Of a stretch of DNA of 49,648 nt, positions 40,527 through 47,941 are shown one piece after another; the stretch's first letter is position 1, and the number at the start of each line of letters is the position of its first letter. The stretch is taken from contig PKCY01000141.1 in the NCBI GenBank assembly GCA_002862985.1, positions 1-49,648 of the forward strand. The letters are read 5' to 3'. The position numbers were made by a program, and so were the translations under genes. Origin of the DNA: Haliea sp. (GTDB taxonomy: Bacteria; Pseudomonadota; Gammaproteobacteria; Pseudomonadales; Halieaceae). Under the pieces are notes generated by a model. The model was not told the origin of the DNA and searched no databases. It saw only the letters and a program-made list of their open reading frames with translations.

Positions 40527-40961
40527 TTAAGAATGATTATTGTGGTTATCCTCGTCGACGCGACGAAAGCTGCCCTCGATGGTCTCATGACCGGGCTCCG
40601 CTCGTTGAGGCTTATAAAGCTCCGGCTGCGGGCCCATAAAAGCCTGCACCAGCCGGCGGCGCAATGGACCAACCATCACTACCAGGGCGGCAAAGTCCGA
40701 TATCATGCCGGGGAAAATCAGGAGTAAACCGGCACATCCCATGGCCATATCATCCAGTAGCAGCTGCGGGCCGATAACACGTCCATTCTGGGCCTCCCTG
40801 AGGCTTTCAAACATACCACGGCCCTGGCGCCGTAAAATGGCCAAACCCAGTGCGCCCGTGGCAAAAACATAGACGATCGCGGTCAAAGCACTGGTTTCAA
40901 TGCCCAGTTCGATCAGGGTAAATAGCTCCAGCCAGGGCAGAAGCATAATGAAAAAACGCAT
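40527..40961 (-). CDS. fxsA: FxsA family membrane protein
   Basis: 144 residues. Small inner-membrane protein. In E. coli FxsA relieves F-plasmid exclusion of phage T7, and its normal role is not known. Helices RFFIMLLPWLELFTLIELG, TAIVYVFATGALGLAI and a further pair around MAMGCAGLLLIFPGMISDFAAL, a segment typical of the family. ATG 40961 has GGAGG nine bases upstream, so the track start at 40982 is rejected. The polar C-terminus is His/Asn rich. Directly upstream of groESL, as in many gammaproteobacteria. Confidence 0.9.
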   Translation of the reverse strand: MRFFIMLLPWLELFTLIELGIETSALTAIVYVFATGALGLAILRRQGRGMFESLREAQNGRVIGPQLLLDDMAMGCAGLLLIFPGMISDFAALVVMVGPLRRRLVQAFMGPQPELYKPQRAEPGHETIEGSFRRVDEDNHNNHS

Positions 40962-41103
40962 ATTGAGAGTCCTCCGCTTCACCCCAGTATGGGGCTAGGA
41001 ACCATTTTTTCAAGCATAGCGCGCTATAGCGCAGGCGGCCCTCGACTCCACCAAGGGAGTCTGACAAACTCAACGCTTACCTCTACCCAAACCAGCAGCG
41101 TCC

Positions 41104-41418
41104 ATGCAGGAATATGCACCCGACATCAACCAGCGCATCTGGCGGGCAGTGGCGGCCATTCCCGAGGGCAAGGTGACCACTTACGGTGGGGTTGCTCAAA
41201 AAGCAGGTATTGCCCGGGCTGCGCGCAGGGTTGGTCTGGCGTTGCGTGGTTTGCCTCCCGATACCAGCATTCCGTGGCACAGGGTAGTCAATGCTCAGGG
41301 GCGAATCTCACTCCCTGAGGGCTCCGTATCGCACGCTACTCAAAGAGAGCGTTTAGAGTCCGAGGGCATTGGCTTTGGATTAAATGGCAAAATCGACTTG
41401 CGCCAGTTCGGCTGGTGA
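41104..41418 (+). CDS. alkyltransferase-like protein (ATL), DNA repair
   Basis: 104 residues, homologous to the DNA-binding domain of O6-alkylguanine alkyltransferases (IPEGKVTTYGGVAQKAGIARAARRVGLALRG, then IPWHRVVNAQGRIS). The catalytic PCHRV is PWHRV, so Cys is replaced by Trp. That is the defining feature of ATL proteins (YbaZ/Atl1), which bind alkylated bases and hand them to nucleotide excision repair rather than repairing them. Divergent from fxsA. No strong ribosome site before the ATG. Confidence 0.9.
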   Translation: MQEYAPDINQRIWRAVAAIPEGKVTTYGGVAQKAGIARAARRVGLALRGLPPDTSIPWHRVVNAQGRISLPEGSVSHATQRERLESEGIGFGLNGKIDLRQFGW

Positions 41419-41456
41419 ACCGAGTTCGTTCGGCCTCAGGCTACCGCCTTGGACGC

Positions 41457-42347
41457 TTACTTATTGCGCCGATGGATTTTCGACGCATTCGTGGGCATAT
41501 GACCGAAATAGTAAAATTTCTTTTTGGTTATTACGTCACCATGCCCGCGAATTTCAGCAAATTGTTGCCGGTATTTCTCCAGTCTCGCATCTCGCTCACG
41601 GGCGCTGACATTGGTTGTTGTGCCACCGTGAAGCTGATGAAAACAACCCTCGCCGATCAACTGGGTGGCGGTAACACCTGGAGCATCGATGGCGCGATTA
41701 AATATATCCAGATTTATATATCCTCCTCCAGGTAAATCAAACCGTTCATCCGCCCCGCCCTGTTCCTCAAACAGTGAACGCCTCATAAACAGGCAATTCG
41801 ATTCAAACATTCGATTCATCCAGCCGATTTTGTCGTCACCTGTACGCAAGGGCGTCCCGATTTCATAAAGTCGGTAGCCATCCTCAGGCCAATCGATTTT
41901 TTTCAGAAGCGCATCCTCTACCTGTTTATCATATCCGTTGACAATAGATTCATTCTGCTCCTCCGGTCCCATCCAGAAGTAGCGGGTGGCAACTACAGGG
42001 TTTTCAAAAGCTTCGTAGCAGGCAAGCGCCATGCGAAATACACCGGGCGTCAAAATATGTGCCCCATCTATCATCAAACAAAGAATGTCGCCAGTCGCCT
42101 CCTTCAGCGCAAGGTTAATCGCCTGCGCAGGCGAAGGTGGTGCATTCTCCAGTGGAATAAATCGAACAGGCACGTCCACACCGGACCATGAAGCTGAGTC
42201 AAGTAGAACAGGTGATCCGTTATCGACAAGAATAACTTCATATTCCAGCGCCTGCGCACCGTGCTGGTAAGTTCGTGATAGCCCCATCAGGGTTCGAGGA
42301 ATTTCCCGTGCCATATCATACGAAATCAAAATAACTGATAATTTCAT
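41457..42347 (-). CDS. family 2-like glycosyltransferase, copy A
   Basis: 296 residues. Soluble GT-A type fold: N-terminal beta strand and nucleotide pocket MKLSVILISYDM and VILVDNGSP (D43). Where GT2 enzymes usually have a DxD, this has IDGAH (D94-H97) followed by ILTPGVF. The acceptor/base region is RFDLPGGGYINLD (202-214), reminiscent of the WGGEN block of GalNAc-transferases but without the Glu. A metal-ligand candidate lies in the C-terminal FHQLHGGTTTN (236-246). No transmembrane helix. ATG 42347 is chosen since copy B starts with the same 20 residues. Tandem with copy B, 47 bases apart. Substrate unknown. Confidence 0.8.
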   Translation of the reverse strand: MKLSVILISYDMAREIPRTLMGLSRTYQHGAQALEYEVILVDNGSPVLLDSASWSGVDVPVRFIPLENAPPSPAQAINLALKEATGDILCLMIDGAHILTPGVFRMALACYEAFENPVVATRYFWMGPEEQNESIVNGYDKQVEDALLKKIDWPEDGYRLYEIGTPLRTGDDKIGWMNRMFESNCLFMRRSLFEEQGGADERFDLPGGGYINLDIFNRAIDAPGVTATQLIGEGCFHQLHGGTTTNVSARERDARLEKYRQQFAEIRGHGDVITKKKFYYFGHMPTNASKIHRRNK

Positions 42348-42394
42348 GCTAATCCCATATTGAAGTGTCCCAGAGGAACAAGACACATCGCTTT

Positions 42395-43318
42395 TTAGTC
42401 AATCGGTTTTCCAGAATCTCTGGCCCGCTTACGCGCAACGACTGTAATGTTAGACATCGTATTGGGCATATGGCCCATGTAGAAGAACGATGCATTCGCG
42501 ACTAAATCGTCGTGACCACGAATCTGACGATACTGCTCACGGTATTGCTCCAGCTTCGCCTCCCGCTCATTGCCACTGGAGTTGGTTGTAACCCCCCCGT
42601 GCAACTGATGGAAACTGCCCTCCCCGATTATTTGAAATGGCGTAACATCTGGCGCTTCCACCGCGCGCTTAAGAATATCCAAATTCAGAAAGCCACCGCC
42701 AGGAAGGTCGAAACGTTCATCCGCCCCGCCGAGCTCTTCCAGCAATGATTTTTTCATAAACAGACAATTGGCCTCAGACAACCTATTGAACCAGGTAATA
42801 ACCTTGGCACCGGTACGAAGCGGGGTACAAATTTCGAACAGCCTATACCCGTCTTCCGGCCATTCAATTCGCGCCAGCAATTTATCCTCGCTTTGCTTAT
42901 CGTAGCCCTTTGATACAGATACCGTTTGCTCGTCTGAACCCAGGTAAAAATATCGGATCGCCACAACAGCATTTTTAAATGCCTTAAAACCCGACAATGC
43001 CATTCGAAACACACCCGGCGTCAGTAGGTGGGCGCCATCTATCATCAAACAAACAATTTCTCCTGCGGCTGCCGATAACGCCACGTTCATGGCCTGAGCT
43101 GGAGATGGGGAGGCATTCTCAATGCGTATTAAACGTACTGGCACATCTATGTCTGCCCACGTCGCCTCGTCTAACGGTACGGGAGAGCCATTATCGACCA
43201 ACAAAACCTCGTAATCCAAGTCCGCCGCATCATGCTGATAAGTGCGCGAGAGCGCCTGCAAAGTACGAGGAATTTCCCGCGCCATATCGTACGAGATTAA
43301 AATGACAGATAGTTTCAT
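42395..43318 (-). CDS. family 2-like glycosyltransferase, copy B
   Basis: 307 residues, a clear tandem duplicate of copy A. The first 20 residues (MKLSVILISYDMAREIPRTL) are identical, and the key blocks recur: LLVDNGSP, MIDGAHLLTPGVF, WPEDGYRLFEI, EANCLFMKKSL, RFDLPGGGFLNLD, GEGSFHQLHGGVTTN. The middle is more divergent, so the duplication is not recent. The C-terminus carries a basic extension (VVARKRARDSGKPID). ATG 43318 is used; a GTG at 43327 is possible and neither has a good ribosome site. Its leader contains the candidate structured RNA at 43423-43500. Substrate unknown. Confidence 0.8.
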   Translation of the reverse strand: MKLSVILISYDMAREIPRTLQALSRTYQHDAADLDYEVLLVDNGSPVPLDEATWADIDVPVRLIRIENASPSPAQAMNVALSAAAGEIVCLMIDGAHLLTPGVFRMALSGFKAFKNAVVAIRYFYLGSDEQTVSVSKGYDKQSEDKLLARIEWPEDGYRLFEICTPLRTGAKVITWFNRLSEANCLFMKKSLLEELGGADERFDLPGGGFLNLDILKRAVEAPDVTPFQIIGEGSFHQLHGGVTTNSSGNEREAKLEQYREQYRQIRGHDDLVANASFFYMGHMPNTMSNITVVARKRARDSGKPID

Positions 43319-43327
43319 TGAATTCAC

Positions 43328-43551
43328 TGTTTGTGGAGAAGCCAGGGTTTTACCGCTGACTCTAAAATTATTACGTTAATACTAGAGAAAAATCCGAAGG
43401 GTTTATAGCAAAAACCTCTAATAAAAAAACCCCGCATGTTCACATTCTTTCCCAGCGACACCTTGATACGGAAGGTGGACTGCTAGTCGACCGGGGCATG
43501 AAAATAACGTACTCTTTAAGGACGCATTCTTTCAATGGTCATTTGTGAACG
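43328..43551. other. divergent intergenic region between glycosyltransferase B and oxygenase 1
   Basis: No gene. It holds the candidate structured RNA (43423-43500), a small hairpin on the minus strand (GGTTT-N7-AAACC, 43399-43415), and AT-rich sequence before each gene. Promoters for both directions are expected here, but no convincing -35/-10 pair was identified. Confidence 0.5.
43423..43500 (-). ncRNA. candidate structured leader RNA or attenuator
   Basis: Read on the minus strand: an outer CCCCG/CGGGG stem (43492-43496 with 43430-43434), inside it GACT-AGC-AGTC and CACCTT-N7-AAGGTG hairpins, and immediately after the outer stem seven T. This is a compact branched fold ending like an intrinsic terminator, about 105 bases upstream of glycosyltransferase B. 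The span (about 69 bases) and 7-base loop look tRNA-like, but the T-arm and U33 are missing. Could be an attenuator, a small RNA or chance. Confidence 0.4.
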
Positions 43552-44532
43552 ATGAATAATACGAGCAAATTTGAATTGACTGTGGCTGACCTTGAAGCCA
43601 GAAACATTGAAGGCGCTTGTGCGACCGTAGAATCCCGTATAGAGGCTTACCGCACTCGCGAGCCCCTCGCTAACCCAAATCTAATCGTCAACGAGAATGC
43701 AGAGGCTGTCGAAAATGTGGGGCGGCGTATACCGGAGGTGGACGAACAAGAACTGACCGCCGATCTACTGCGCGAAAACTTGGCTGACTACGGCGCTCTA
43801 ATTGTTCGCAATATGTTTTCCAATACAACCACTAACACGCTAACAAAAGCAGCCGACCAGGTCATCACCGCCTGTGACGACCCTAGTAAACCACCACCTG
43901 CTAATACCTATTTCAATCCACCGACAAACTTGAGCTCCATAATGCCAAGGGCGGATAAAGAGCTGGGCAACACGAGAACGTTCCACCGTGATTCAGGATC
44001 TGCGATGTGCGTGGAGGCCCCAAGCGTCGCTGAGGCTCTATTGCAGCTTTACGAAGAAAAAGGCCTGAAAGATCTTCTCGGCGAATACCTTGGCGAGCCT
44101 CCGTGTCTATCCGTGAAAAAGTGGGTAATGAGGCGTTCAAAACTACCTGTCTCAGAGGCGGGCTGGCATCAGGATGGGGCCTTCATGGGCACCAATATTA
44201 ACAGCATCAATATGTGGCTCCCACTCAACAGATGTGGCGGTGAAACGGGGTCACCCGGCATGGATGTTGTACCCAGGCGCCTGAATAAAATTGTTTCTGC
44301 GGATGGCGCTCAGTTTAACTGGTCGGTAAGTTCGACGCAGGTAACGGACACGTTTGCAGACAACCAACCACTCATGCCCGTTTTCAATGCGGGCGATGCG
44401 TTTTTCTTCGATCACTTTTTTTTACATCGCACCCAATTTAGGACTGATTTCACCAAGATACGATTTGCGGTTGAGACCTGGTTTTTCGGGGCTTCAAGTT
44501 TTCCCAAAAACCAAATACCACTTGCGTGGTAA
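43552..44532 (+). CDS. PhyH-like Fe(II)/2-oxoglutarate oxygenase 1
   Basis: 326 residues. Double-stranded beta-helix oxygenase of the phytanoyl-CoA dioxygenase superfamily. The iron facial triad is visible: H206 and D208 (GWHQDGAFMG) and H292 (DHFFLHRTQF), with R304 as the likely 2-oxoglutarate anchor. Family members hydroxylate a carbon next to a carrier or amine; the substrate here is unknown. The first 45 residues are a helical, weakly TPR-like extension (VADLEARNIEGACATVESRIEAY). Paralogue of oxygenase 3 (shared LSVxKWV, GWHQDG, FNAGDAxFFDHFxLHRT). The only plus-strand gene of the cluster, divergent from glycosyltransferase B and convergent with oxygenase 2. Confidence 0.82.
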   Translation: MNNTSKFELTVADLEARNIEGACATVESRIEAYRTREPLANPNLIVNENAEAVENVGRRIPEVDEQELTADLLRENLADYGALIVRNMFSNTTTNTLTKAADQVITACDDPSKPPPANTYFNPPTNLSSIMPRADKELGNTRTFHRDSGSAMCVEAPSVAEALLQLYEEKGLKDLLGEYLGEPPCLSVKKWVMRRSKLPVSEAGWHQDGAFMGTNINSINMWLPLNRCGGETGSPGMDVVPRRLNKIVSADGAQFNWSVSSTQVTDTFADNQPLMPVFNAGDAFFFDHFFLHRTQFRTDFTKIRFAVETWFFGASSFPKNQIPLAW

Positions 44533-44580
44533 TCCTGTAAGACCGCGCTATGATTTCAGTGGGGAAGAGACGGTATAGCT

Positions 44581-45753
44581 TCAGGTTTTTTCCGCACGAG
44601 CAGCCTGACGTTGTGATAATTTGACATTGTATTGTAGTTCTTGCAAATAGGCCTCGAACATCCCCTCCTCGGGCAAAGCATGTAGCGCCGGATTCCAGGG
44701 AACTTCTACATAATCCTTATTCTTCCAATAATATTGGTGTTCTTTTGACTTCCAGCCCTTGTAGATGTCTTCCCAGCTAACGCGCTCAAAATGCGGCTGT
44801 AGGCATAGCGGCGTCAGAGCCTCTTCCTCCAGTTGAAAGCGGAAATCTACGGATAGTCGCATGGTCTCAAGATTCCTATTGTCCAAGGCACGATGAATGG
44901 TCAACGCCGGAAACAGCACGATATCCCCTGACTTGAAATCCGCACCCACCCAACGGCAAGCATTAATCTCATCACTCAACACTGCCTGCCGATTACCCGC
45001 GCCAAGGTGAAAGTCCAATGGCAAAACACCAAACTTGTGCGAACCCTCCTTGATCGCCAGGGACCCGTCTTCCATGCTGACATCCCCCAGGGGAATCCAG
45101 GCGGCAGTCAAATTTGGCGTGCCCTGATTGTTTGGATAATCCTGATGTGGTGGGGTGGAGAGTTCACTGGAATCCGGGAAGATAAGCCGAGTAATACACA
45201 AAGGGTGAGGAAAAGCCGTTTCCCCAAGAACCAGCCGCATCAACTTCATCAGTTGCGCATCGTGGGCCAGACTATGCAGGGCCTCCAATTTTATAATGCG
45301 ATCGTGAACGCGAAAAAACTTGGGCTGGCCCTCTCTGCGTGGCCGAGATATGGCCTTCGCCCGCATGCGCTGCGCACCATCTTCAATCCATCTCTGCTCC
45401 GCCAGAATGGTCGTTATCTGATTTCTGAGTTCCAATAAGCGTTCTACAGGAATGATATTCCGAAAAAACAGGTATCCATCTGCTTCCAATCGAGCGCGCA
45501 CTGCAGCAGCATCGTTGAGAAGTTCATTCGCCTCATACATGGGTTCTGGCGCTATCATTTCTGAACCCGGAGATTCGGCCTCAATGCGTAAAAAGACCAG
45601 ACGCTGCGTCAGTTTATCGTCACCCGTCTCTCGGACTGCCTTATACAGCAGCTCAATAGCCGCTTCATAATCTCCAGCAGCGACAAAGCTTTCAACCTGC
45701 TCAAGAACTTTCTGGTGGGGATGCTGGCCTTCCGCCCCACTTTCGACTTCCAT
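44581..45753 (-). CDS. PhyH-like Fe(II)/2-oxoglutarate oxygenase 2
   Basis: 390 residues, the most divergent of the three. Triad H203 and D205 (PPHQDYPNNQ) and H287 (FPALTIHRALDN), then R299 (MRLSVDFRFQ). Also the PhyH segment WIPLGDVSMEDGSLAIKEGSHK. The N-terminal 15-60 is a helical pair (VLEQVESFVAAGDYEAAIELLYKAV) resembling one TPR unit and similar to the start of oxygenase 3. ATG 45753 has AAGG seven bases upstream. C-terminal tail of about 80 residues, rich in aromatic and basic residues. Target unknown; a glycan or lipid-linked intermediate is inferred from the neighbours. Confidence 0.82.
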   Translation of the reverse strand: MEVESGAEGQHPHQKVLEQVESFVAAGDYEAAIELLYKAVRETGDDKLTQRLVFLRIEAESPGSEMIAPEPMYEANELLNDAAAVRARLEADGYLFFRNIIPVERLLELRNQITTILAEQRWIEDGAQRMRAKAISRPRREGQPKFFRVHDRIIKLEALHSLAHDAQLMKLMRLVLGETAFPHPLCITRLIFPDSSELSTPPHQDYPNNQGTPNLTAAWIPLGDVSMEDGSLAIKEGSHKFGVLPLDFHLGAGNRQAVLSDEINACRWVGADFKSGDIVLFPALTIHRALDNRNLETMRLSVDFRFQLEEEALTPLCLQPHFERVSWEDIYKGWKSKEHQYYWKNKDYVEVPWNPALHALPEEGMFEAYLQELQYNVKLSQRQAARAEKT

Positions 45754-45888
45754 ACTTATGCCTTTTCAACGAATAATTTGGTGTGAATAAAACTCATTTA
45801 TCACAAGGTGGCATGAGAACCACTACTACCAGTGTTATGTTATGCATCCGCAAACACCATCCAGAATTAGACTCACCACTCGCTCATA

Positions 45889-46926
45889 CTAAAACACCAC
45901 CGGTTGCTGTTTGACAGGCGCAGTTGACCCGGCAAAGAACCAGGACTCTATCGCGTAGCGGTTATTGGTATGGTTTAGTCCAAAGCCTGTTCGGTGAAGG
46001 TTAAAGTGGTCAAAGAACAATGCATCTCCAGCATTAAATCTGGGACACCGCACAGGATTGGTCTGAGCGATCTCATCAATCAGTTCCTGACCAACCGTCC
46101 AGTCAAATGGAGATCCACGGGTGCCGGTTTCAAATATCTGTCTGCCCGTGCCCGATATTATCTCTAATCCGGGAGCGCTGGCATCACCGCCACAATCTGT
46201 CAGTGCTATCCAGAGGTTCGCCGTTCGAATAGCAGTGGCATCACCCAGAAAATAGCCATCCTGATGCCATCCGGACGAAGCGCCATTATTGGGAGCGGCA
46301 CAGCGGACAACCCATTTGCGCACTGAAAGCACGGGGCCTTCCTCAAAGTAGCTGGTCAGCAACCCGGGGAGACCAATCTCTCGAAAGTACTCAAGCAGCT
46401 CAAATGTCATGGGAGGGCTATCAACGCTCCAAACCGAACCAATATTGGTATAGCGCTCACCCCCTCGAAATTGCTGGGGCCCACCCCTTACGCTGGAACT
46501 TCGCTGGTACCAGGGGTTCTTGTCTTTGTTGTCATCAACATCGACAGAATCCATTCTTGCCTGAAGGACACGATCGATATTCTCTCGCATTGCTGCAATG
46601 CGGTCGTCGCCCATGATACCTCTGACAATCAGACCACCTTTCCCGAAAATTCCTGCCTTGAGGGCCTGCACATTCAGATCTTGAAACTCAACTTCTGGAA
46701 AGCCATCAACATCCGCAAAGCGGTTATCGTGCGCCGGCGGCCAGTTGCCGTGAGGTTCAGGCCAGGTCAAGTGAGGATAGGCTTGAATACGCAAATCGAC
46801 TAGTCGTCGCGCGAGCAACTCGTCATTGGGACTTCCTGCATTTTCCAATAAAGCAATGGCAGCAAGGTAATCGCCATCACTGACGAGTTGATCCGCTTGT
46901 AGAAGTGCATCGTTAACTGCGTTCAT
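45889..46926 (-). CDS. PhyH-like Fe(II)/2-oxoglutarate oxygenase 3
   Basis: 345 residues from ATG 46926 (MNAVNDALLQ), which has a GGAG nine bases upstream; the track's GTG at 46941 is less well placed. In track numbering the triad is H226/D228 (GWHQDGYFLG) and H316 (DHFNLHRTGF), with R328 as the 2-oxoglutarate anchor. N-terminal helical unit DALLQADQLVSDGDYLAAIALLENAG followed by ELLARRLVDLRIQAYP, homologous to the start of oxygenase 2. Clear paralogue of oxygenase 1 in the catalytic core. Downstream of the methyltransferase in the same direction, with a gap of 164 bases. Confidence 0.82.
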   Translation of the reverse strand: MNAVNDALLQADQLVSDGDYLAAIALLENAGSPNDELLARRLVDLRIQAYPHLTWPEPHGNWPPAHDNRFADVDGFPEVEFQDLNVQALKAGIFGKGGLIVRGIMGDDRIAAMRENIDRVLQARMDSVDVDDNKDKNPWYQRSSSVRGGPQQFRGGERYTNIGSVWSVDSPPMTFELLEYFREIGLPGLLTSYFEEGPVLSVRKWVVRCAAPNNGASSGWHQDGYFLGDATAIRTANLWIALTDCGGDASAPGLEIISGTGRQIFETGTRGSPFDWTVGQELIDEIAQTNPVRCPRFNAGDALFFDHFNLHRTGFGLNHTNNRYAIESWFFAGSTAPVKQQPVVF

Positions 46927-46993
46927 CCGAATATTCTCCACACTCCCTCTCTACCTGTCAAACGACAGAAATATCAACCCAAAGGCAGTAAAT

Positions 46994-47025
46994 CCAGACT
47001 GTCACGACAGGTAGTTCCTGTCTGG
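46994..47025. repeat. nested inverted repeat between methyltransferase and oxygenase 3
   Basis: CCAGAC/GTCTGG outer arms, with ACAGG-TAGTT-CCTGT or CTGTC-AC-GACAG inside, so two alternative inner hairpins share bases. It lies about 70 bases upstream of the oxygenase 3 start. No T-run follows. Could be a protein site or mRNA fold. Confidence 0.4.
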
Positions 47026-47090
47026 AGCGAGTGCCATATCTGCGCCGATCCGTGCTGTCGGGGACACCACCAAGGACCTAAAAACTGCTG

Positions 47091-47888
47091 TTACTTGGGG
47101 CCACCAACGGCAGGCTGTTTCTTGCCCTCTCCACCCATCTTGACCCCTTTACGTCGTGCCTGAAAAGCTTCAGCGCGGCGGCGCGTCTCCAGATATACTC
47201 CCGCATGCACGTAGAGCTGACGTAAACGTTTTTCGGTCTCCTCATCTTTCGTAAATAGCAATTCGAGCAGGTGCTCCTCAGTGCGTTCTCCACCCGGCTT
47301 TCTTAGTACACCAAGGCCATACCCGTGGTTGAACTTAAATATTTCGTCGTGTTCCTTTTCAAGTTCCTCGAAGTATCTCCAGGCGCCAAAATCCTTCATT
47401 TTAGCCATGACATCATGAAAAAGAACTATGCCGCCCGGTTTCACCTTTGGGTACCAGGTTGTGAAGTCTTCTTTTATGGCTTCGTAGGTATGCAAGCCAT
47501 CTATGTGCAGTAAATCAACGGATTCGTCATCAAAATGTTGCAGCGCTTCGCTGAAAAACATACGCATGAGGTATGTCATTCCACGATAATATTCGCGCGC
47601 GTGTTCCGCCACATCCGTATAAATAGAATCATCATACGCATCCGTGTGCTCATCACCTTCCCAGCAATCAACTCCATAGGCAACGCCATCGATGTCGTTT
47701 TCTACCATTGACTGACAGAAAGCAAAAAATGAAAGTCCGTTATATACACCAAGCTCAACTGTTATTTTTGGCCGCAGTTCTGCCACAAGATCGTAGGCAA
47801 AAGACAAGTGATCAACCCATGTGCTAAAAACCATTCGTTTGGGTTCAAACCGTTGCATTGAGGGTGGGAAATATAAGCTATTTTTCAT
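47091..47888 (-). CDS. class I SAM-dependent methyltransferase
   Basis: 265 residues. SAM-binding motif I TVELGVYNGLSFFAFCQ, acidic motif YGVDCW, motif IDGLHTYEAIKEDFTTW and KPGGIVLFHDV: a Methyltransf_24/CmcI-like pattern, many of which methylate sugars or small hydroxylated compounds. The HDV and IDGLH residues suggest a metal-assisted O-methyltransferase, but that is inferred. ATG 47888 has AGAGGTGA ten bases upstream; the longer track start at 47918 is less likely. C-terminal 60 residues are basic and helical, unlike the core. Between glycosyltransferase C and oxygenase 3. Confidence 0.82.
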   Translation of the reverse strand: MKNSLYFPPSMQRFEPKRMVFSTWVDHLSFAYDLVAELRPKITVELGVYNGLSFFAFCQSMVENDIDGVAYGVDCWEGDEHTDAYDDSIYTDVAEHAREYYRGMTYLMRMFFSEALQHFDDESVDLLHIDGLHTYEAIKEDFTTWYPKVKPGGIVLFHDVMAKMKDFGAWRYFEELEKEHDEIFKFNHGYGLGVLRKPGGERTEEHLLELLFTKDEETEKRLRQLYVHAGVYLETRRRAEAFQARRKGVKMGGEGKKQPAVGGPK

Positions 47889-47941
47889 GTGGTTCTTTTC
47901 ACCTCTGTTGTATCCCAAAGTTTGCTCGAACTACGTCGAAC

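Noticed and set aside
43430-43496. tRNA gene
   Set aside because: Size and a 7-base loop are tRNA-like, but there is no T-arm GGTTCGA, no U33 and the acceptor stem is only five pairs.
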